DNA of 64,000 bases, from assembly GCF_003217515.1 (NCBI RefSeq), contig NZ_QJSX01000001.1, positions 1-64,000 of the forward strand. The letters run 5' to 3'. The notes under the pieces are model-generated. The model saw nothing but the letters and a program-made list of their open reading frames with translations. It was not told the DNA's origin and made no database searches. The stretch is from Deinococcus yavapaiensis KR-236 (GTDB taxonomy: Bacteria; Deinococcota; Deinococci; Deinococcales; Deinococcaceae). Below are positions 60,487 through 64,000 of this stretch, piece by piece; positions within the stretch are counted from its first letter, which is position 1, and every line of letters starts with the position of its first letter. Made by a program: the position numbers and the translations under genes.

Positions 60487-62610
60487 ATGACCCTCACGAA
60501 GACGCCCCTCAAAGTTCGACTCGGCCAACCTTACCCGCTCGGCGCACGCTACGACGGAAAGGGGGTGAACTTCGCGCTGTACTCCGAGAACGCCAAGGGC
60601 GTGGAGCTTTGCCTGTTCGACGAAACGGGCGTCGAAACGCGCGTGCCCGTCCGCGAGCAGACGGCGTTCGTATGGCACCTGTACATCGACGGCCTCAAGC
60701 CCGGGCAGATGTACGGCTACCGCGTTCATGGCGAGTACGCTCCGGAGCGCGGCTTGCGCTTCAATCCGAACGTCGTCCTGCTCGATCCGTACGCCCGGGC
60801 CCTGTCGGGAACCGAGCAGTTCGACGCGGGCGTCTTCGCCTACAAGATGGGCAAAGACGACTTGACGATGGAGACGAACGATCAGCGCGGCGCGCCCCTC
60901 GGCGTCGTCATCGATGACCGCTTCGACTGGAGCGGCGACCACTCGCCGAACGTCCCCTTCCACAAAAGCGTCATCTACGAGGCGCACGTCAAAGGCCTCA
61001 CGATGACGCATCCCGAGGTGCCCGAAGAACTGCGCGGCACGTACGCGGGCCTCGCCCACCCGGCGGTCGTGTCGTACCTCAAGGACCTCGGCATCACCGC
61101 CATCGAACTGATGCCCGTCCACGCGCACCTCGACGATCCGTTCTTGCTGCACAAGAACCTCACGAACTACTGGGGTTACTCCACGCTGAACTTCTTTTCG
61201 CCCGAAGTGCGCTACTCGGCCGCCTTCCGCGCCGGAGATCCGGTGGGAGCGGTGACGGAGTTCAAGGAGATGGTCAAGGCGTTGCACGCGGCGGGCATCG
61301 AGGTGATTCTCGACGTCGTCTACAACCACACCGCCGAGGGCAACCACATGGGGCCGACCTTGAGCTTCAAGGGCATCGACAACCCCACGTACTACCGCCT
61401 CGTGGCGGGCGATCAACGCCACTACTTCGACTACACGGGCACCGGGAACTCTCTCAACGTTCGTCATCCCCAAACGCTGCAGCTCATCATGGACTCGTTG
61501 CGGTACTGGGTGACGGAGATGCACGTCGACGGCTTCCGCTTCGACCTCGCGTCCACCTTGGCGCGAGGTCTGCACGAAGTCGAACAGCTTTCCAGCTTCT
61601 TCACGATCATCCACCAAGACCCGACGCTCAGCCACGTCAAGCTCATCGCCGAGCCGTGGGACGTCGGCGAGGGCGGCTATCAAGTCGGGAACTTCCCGGT
61701 GAAGTGGGCCGAGTGGAACGGCATCTACCGGGACGACATGCGCGCCTTTTGGAAAGGCGAGGGCGGCCTCGCGAGCGAAATCGGCTACCGCCTCACGGGC
61801 TCCTCGGACCTTTACAAGGACGACGGTCGCAAGCCGTGGGCGAGCATCAACTTCGTCACCGCCCACGACGGCTTCACGCTGCGCGACACCGTTTCGTACA
61901 ACGACAAGCACAACGAGGCCAACGGCGAGAACAACCAAGACGGCCACAACCACAACCTCTCGTGGAACTTCGGCGCCGAAGGCCCCACGACCGACCCGGA
62001 CATCGAAGCGCTTCGCTCGCGCCAGCAGCGCAACTTGCTCGCGACGCTCTTCTTGTCGCAAGGCGTACCGATGCTGCTCGGCGGAGACGAGATGGGGCGC
62101 ACCCAGCACGGCAACAACAACGCCTACTGCCAAGACAACGAGATCTCGTGGTACGACTGGTCGAGCGTCGACGAGAAGCTTCTGGAGTTCACGCGGCGCC
62201 TCATCCATCTGCGCCAATCGCATCCCGCGTTGCATCGGCGCAAGTTCTTCTCCGGTCGGCCCATTCGCGGCACGGACATTCGCGACATCATGTGGTTGCG
62301 TCACGACGGCGCCGAGATGACGGACGAGGATTGGCAAAATCCTGGCACGCAAAGCCTCGGGGTGTTCCTGGCGGGCAACGGCATCGCCGACGTCGGCGAG
62401 GACGGCCAACCGTTGCAAGACGATCACTTCCTGCTGCTGCTGTCGGCGTCGAGCGAGAACTTGCCGTTCACCGTGCCCGACTTCGGCGGTTGCACCGCGT
62501 GGGAACTCCTGCTCGACACGTCGAACGACGAAGCGCAGGAAGTCGTGGCCGCCGGCACCGAAACACAATTGATCAACCGCAGCTTGAAGCTGTACCGCTG
62601 CGTCCGCTGA
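60487..62610 (+). CDS. glgX: Glycogen debranching protein GlgX
   Basis: A GH13 isoamylase-type enzyme that removes alpha-1,6 branches from phosphorylase-trimmed glycogen. The 707-residue protein has an N-terminal CBM48 (~12-120) and the (beta/alpha)8 barrel: DVVYNHTAEG (region I), VDGFRFDLAS with the nucleophile Asp (II), KLIAEPWDVG with the acid Glu (III), and FVTAHDGF (IV), plus a C-terminal beta domain. GGAG lies ~8 nt before the ATG. It is followed by treZ, so it may act in a trehalose path from glycogen. Confidence 0.95.
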   Translation: MTLTKTPLKVRLGQPYPLGARYDGKGVNFALYSENAKGVELCLFDETGVETRVPVREQTAFVWHLYIDGLKPGQMYGYRVHGEYAPERGLRFNPNVVLLDPYARALSGTEQFDAGVFAYKMGKDDLTMETNDQRGAPLGVVIDDRFDWSGDHSPNVPFHKSVIYEAHVKGLTMTHPEVPEELRGTYAGLAHPAVVSYLKDLGITAIELMPVHAHLDDPFLLHKNLTNYWGYSTLNFFSPEVRYSAAFRAGDPVGAVTEFKEMVKALHAAGIEVILDVVYNHTAEGNHMGPTLSFKGIDNPTYYRLVAGDQRHYFDYTGTGNSLNVRHPQTLQLIMDSLRYWVTEMHVDGFRFDLASTLARGLHEVEQLSSFFTIIHQDPTLSHVKLIAEPWDVGEGGYQVGNFPVKWAEWNGIYRDDMRAFWKGEGGLASEIGYRLTGSSDLYKDDGRKPWASINFVTAHDGFTLRDTVSYNDKHNEANGENNQDGHNHNLSWNFGAEGPTTDPDIEALRSRQQRNLLATLFLSQGVPMLLGGDEMGRTQHGNNNAYCQDNEISWYDWSSVDEKLLEFTRRLIHLRQSHPALHRRKFFSGRPIRGTDIRDIMWLRHDGAEMTDEDWQNPGTQSLGVFLAGNGIADVGEDGQPLQDDHFLLLLSASSENLPFTVPDFGGCTAWELLLDTSNDEAQEVVAAGTETQLINRSLKLYRCVR

Positions 62611-62717
62611 CGTTCGCGCCGCGACGCTTTGCCTTCCTCGCACGCAACCACGAGGAGGCGGAGCGCTCGGCGACGCCCGAAGAGGCGGTCGACGCGGAAC
62701 AACCGACGAAAAACATT

Positions 62718-62740
62718 CCCTCTCCCCGCGCGGGAGAGGG
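62718..62740. repeat. CCCTCTCCC hairpin between glgX and treZ (REP-like)
   Basis: A 9-bp stem CCCTCTCCC / GGGAGAGGG, loop CGCGC, followed by TTGGAGTGAAGG. It resembles the CCCTCTCCC...GGGAGAGGGTTGGGGTGAGG palindromic elements found between genes in many GC-rich bacteria. Confidence 0.6.
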
Positions 62741-62761
62741 TTGGAGTGAAGGATTTTACCA

Positions 62762-64000
<1,239 letters not shown>

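Overview
The window looks like chromosomal DNA of a Deinococcus-group bacterium. The evidence is high G+C with a strong G/C bias at codon third positions, a dnaK-grpE-dnaJ cluster with an HspR-type (HAIR) operator, a BamA-type outer-membrane assembly protein, DivIVA, a KdpD that lacks its kinase, and many genes with a TANNNT -10 box only 6-7 nt from the start codon, the signature of leaderless mRNAs common in Deinococcus. I see no mobile elements, phage genes, CRISPR arrays, tRNA or rRNA. Genes are densely packed on both strands, many with overlapping start/stop codons.

Layout. 1-4.5 kb: 5' end of ftsH (minus), then the heat-shock genes dnaK, grpE, dnaJ. 4.5-13 kb: secreted lipoprotein and hydrolase, mutM-pdxH, a HExxH membrane protein, pcp, RNase Z and ftsY. 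13-20 kb: META protein, gltX, flavin reductase-like protein, ABC solute-binding protein, secreted hydrolase, mnmE. 20-24 kb: NTF2-like protein, two very small proteins, queG, pilT. 23.7-27.8 kb: oxidative pentose-phosphate operon gnd-zwf-opcA-pgl, every junction overlapping. 28-36 kb: MFS exporter, LysM-NlpC/P60 wall hydrolase, JAMM peptidase, ftsK, a three-domain fasciclin protein. 36-42.9 kb: phosphoesterase, cysK, malY/patB-type lyase, natAB-type ABC exporter, divIVA and yggS. 43-48.3 kb: bamA, a large coiled-coil DUF3084 protein and an LptB-like ATPase. 48.3-54.9 kb: deoB with two small coupled genes, a possibly frameshifted small gene, orphan KdpD, a 67-aa protein, DUF3445 protein, uppP. 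55-60.3 kb: SAM-I riboswitch with intrinsic terminator ahead of metH-metF and one unknown gene. 60.4-64 kb: glgX and treZ (3' truncated by the window), for glycogen and trehalose metabolism.

Functional themes are protein quality control (ftsH, dnaKJ/grpE), redox and one-carbon/sulfur metabolism (pentose-phosphate operon, metH/metF, cysK, malY), envelope biogenesis (bamA, lptB, DUF3084, uppP, P60, ftsK, divIVA) and compatible-solute synthesis (glgX/treZ). The regulatory signals are the best part of the window: the HAIR operator, the SAM-I riboswitch, about 25 leaderless-type promoters, and very strong intergenic hairpins, several lacking a U-tract. No clearly new defence or mobile system was found.
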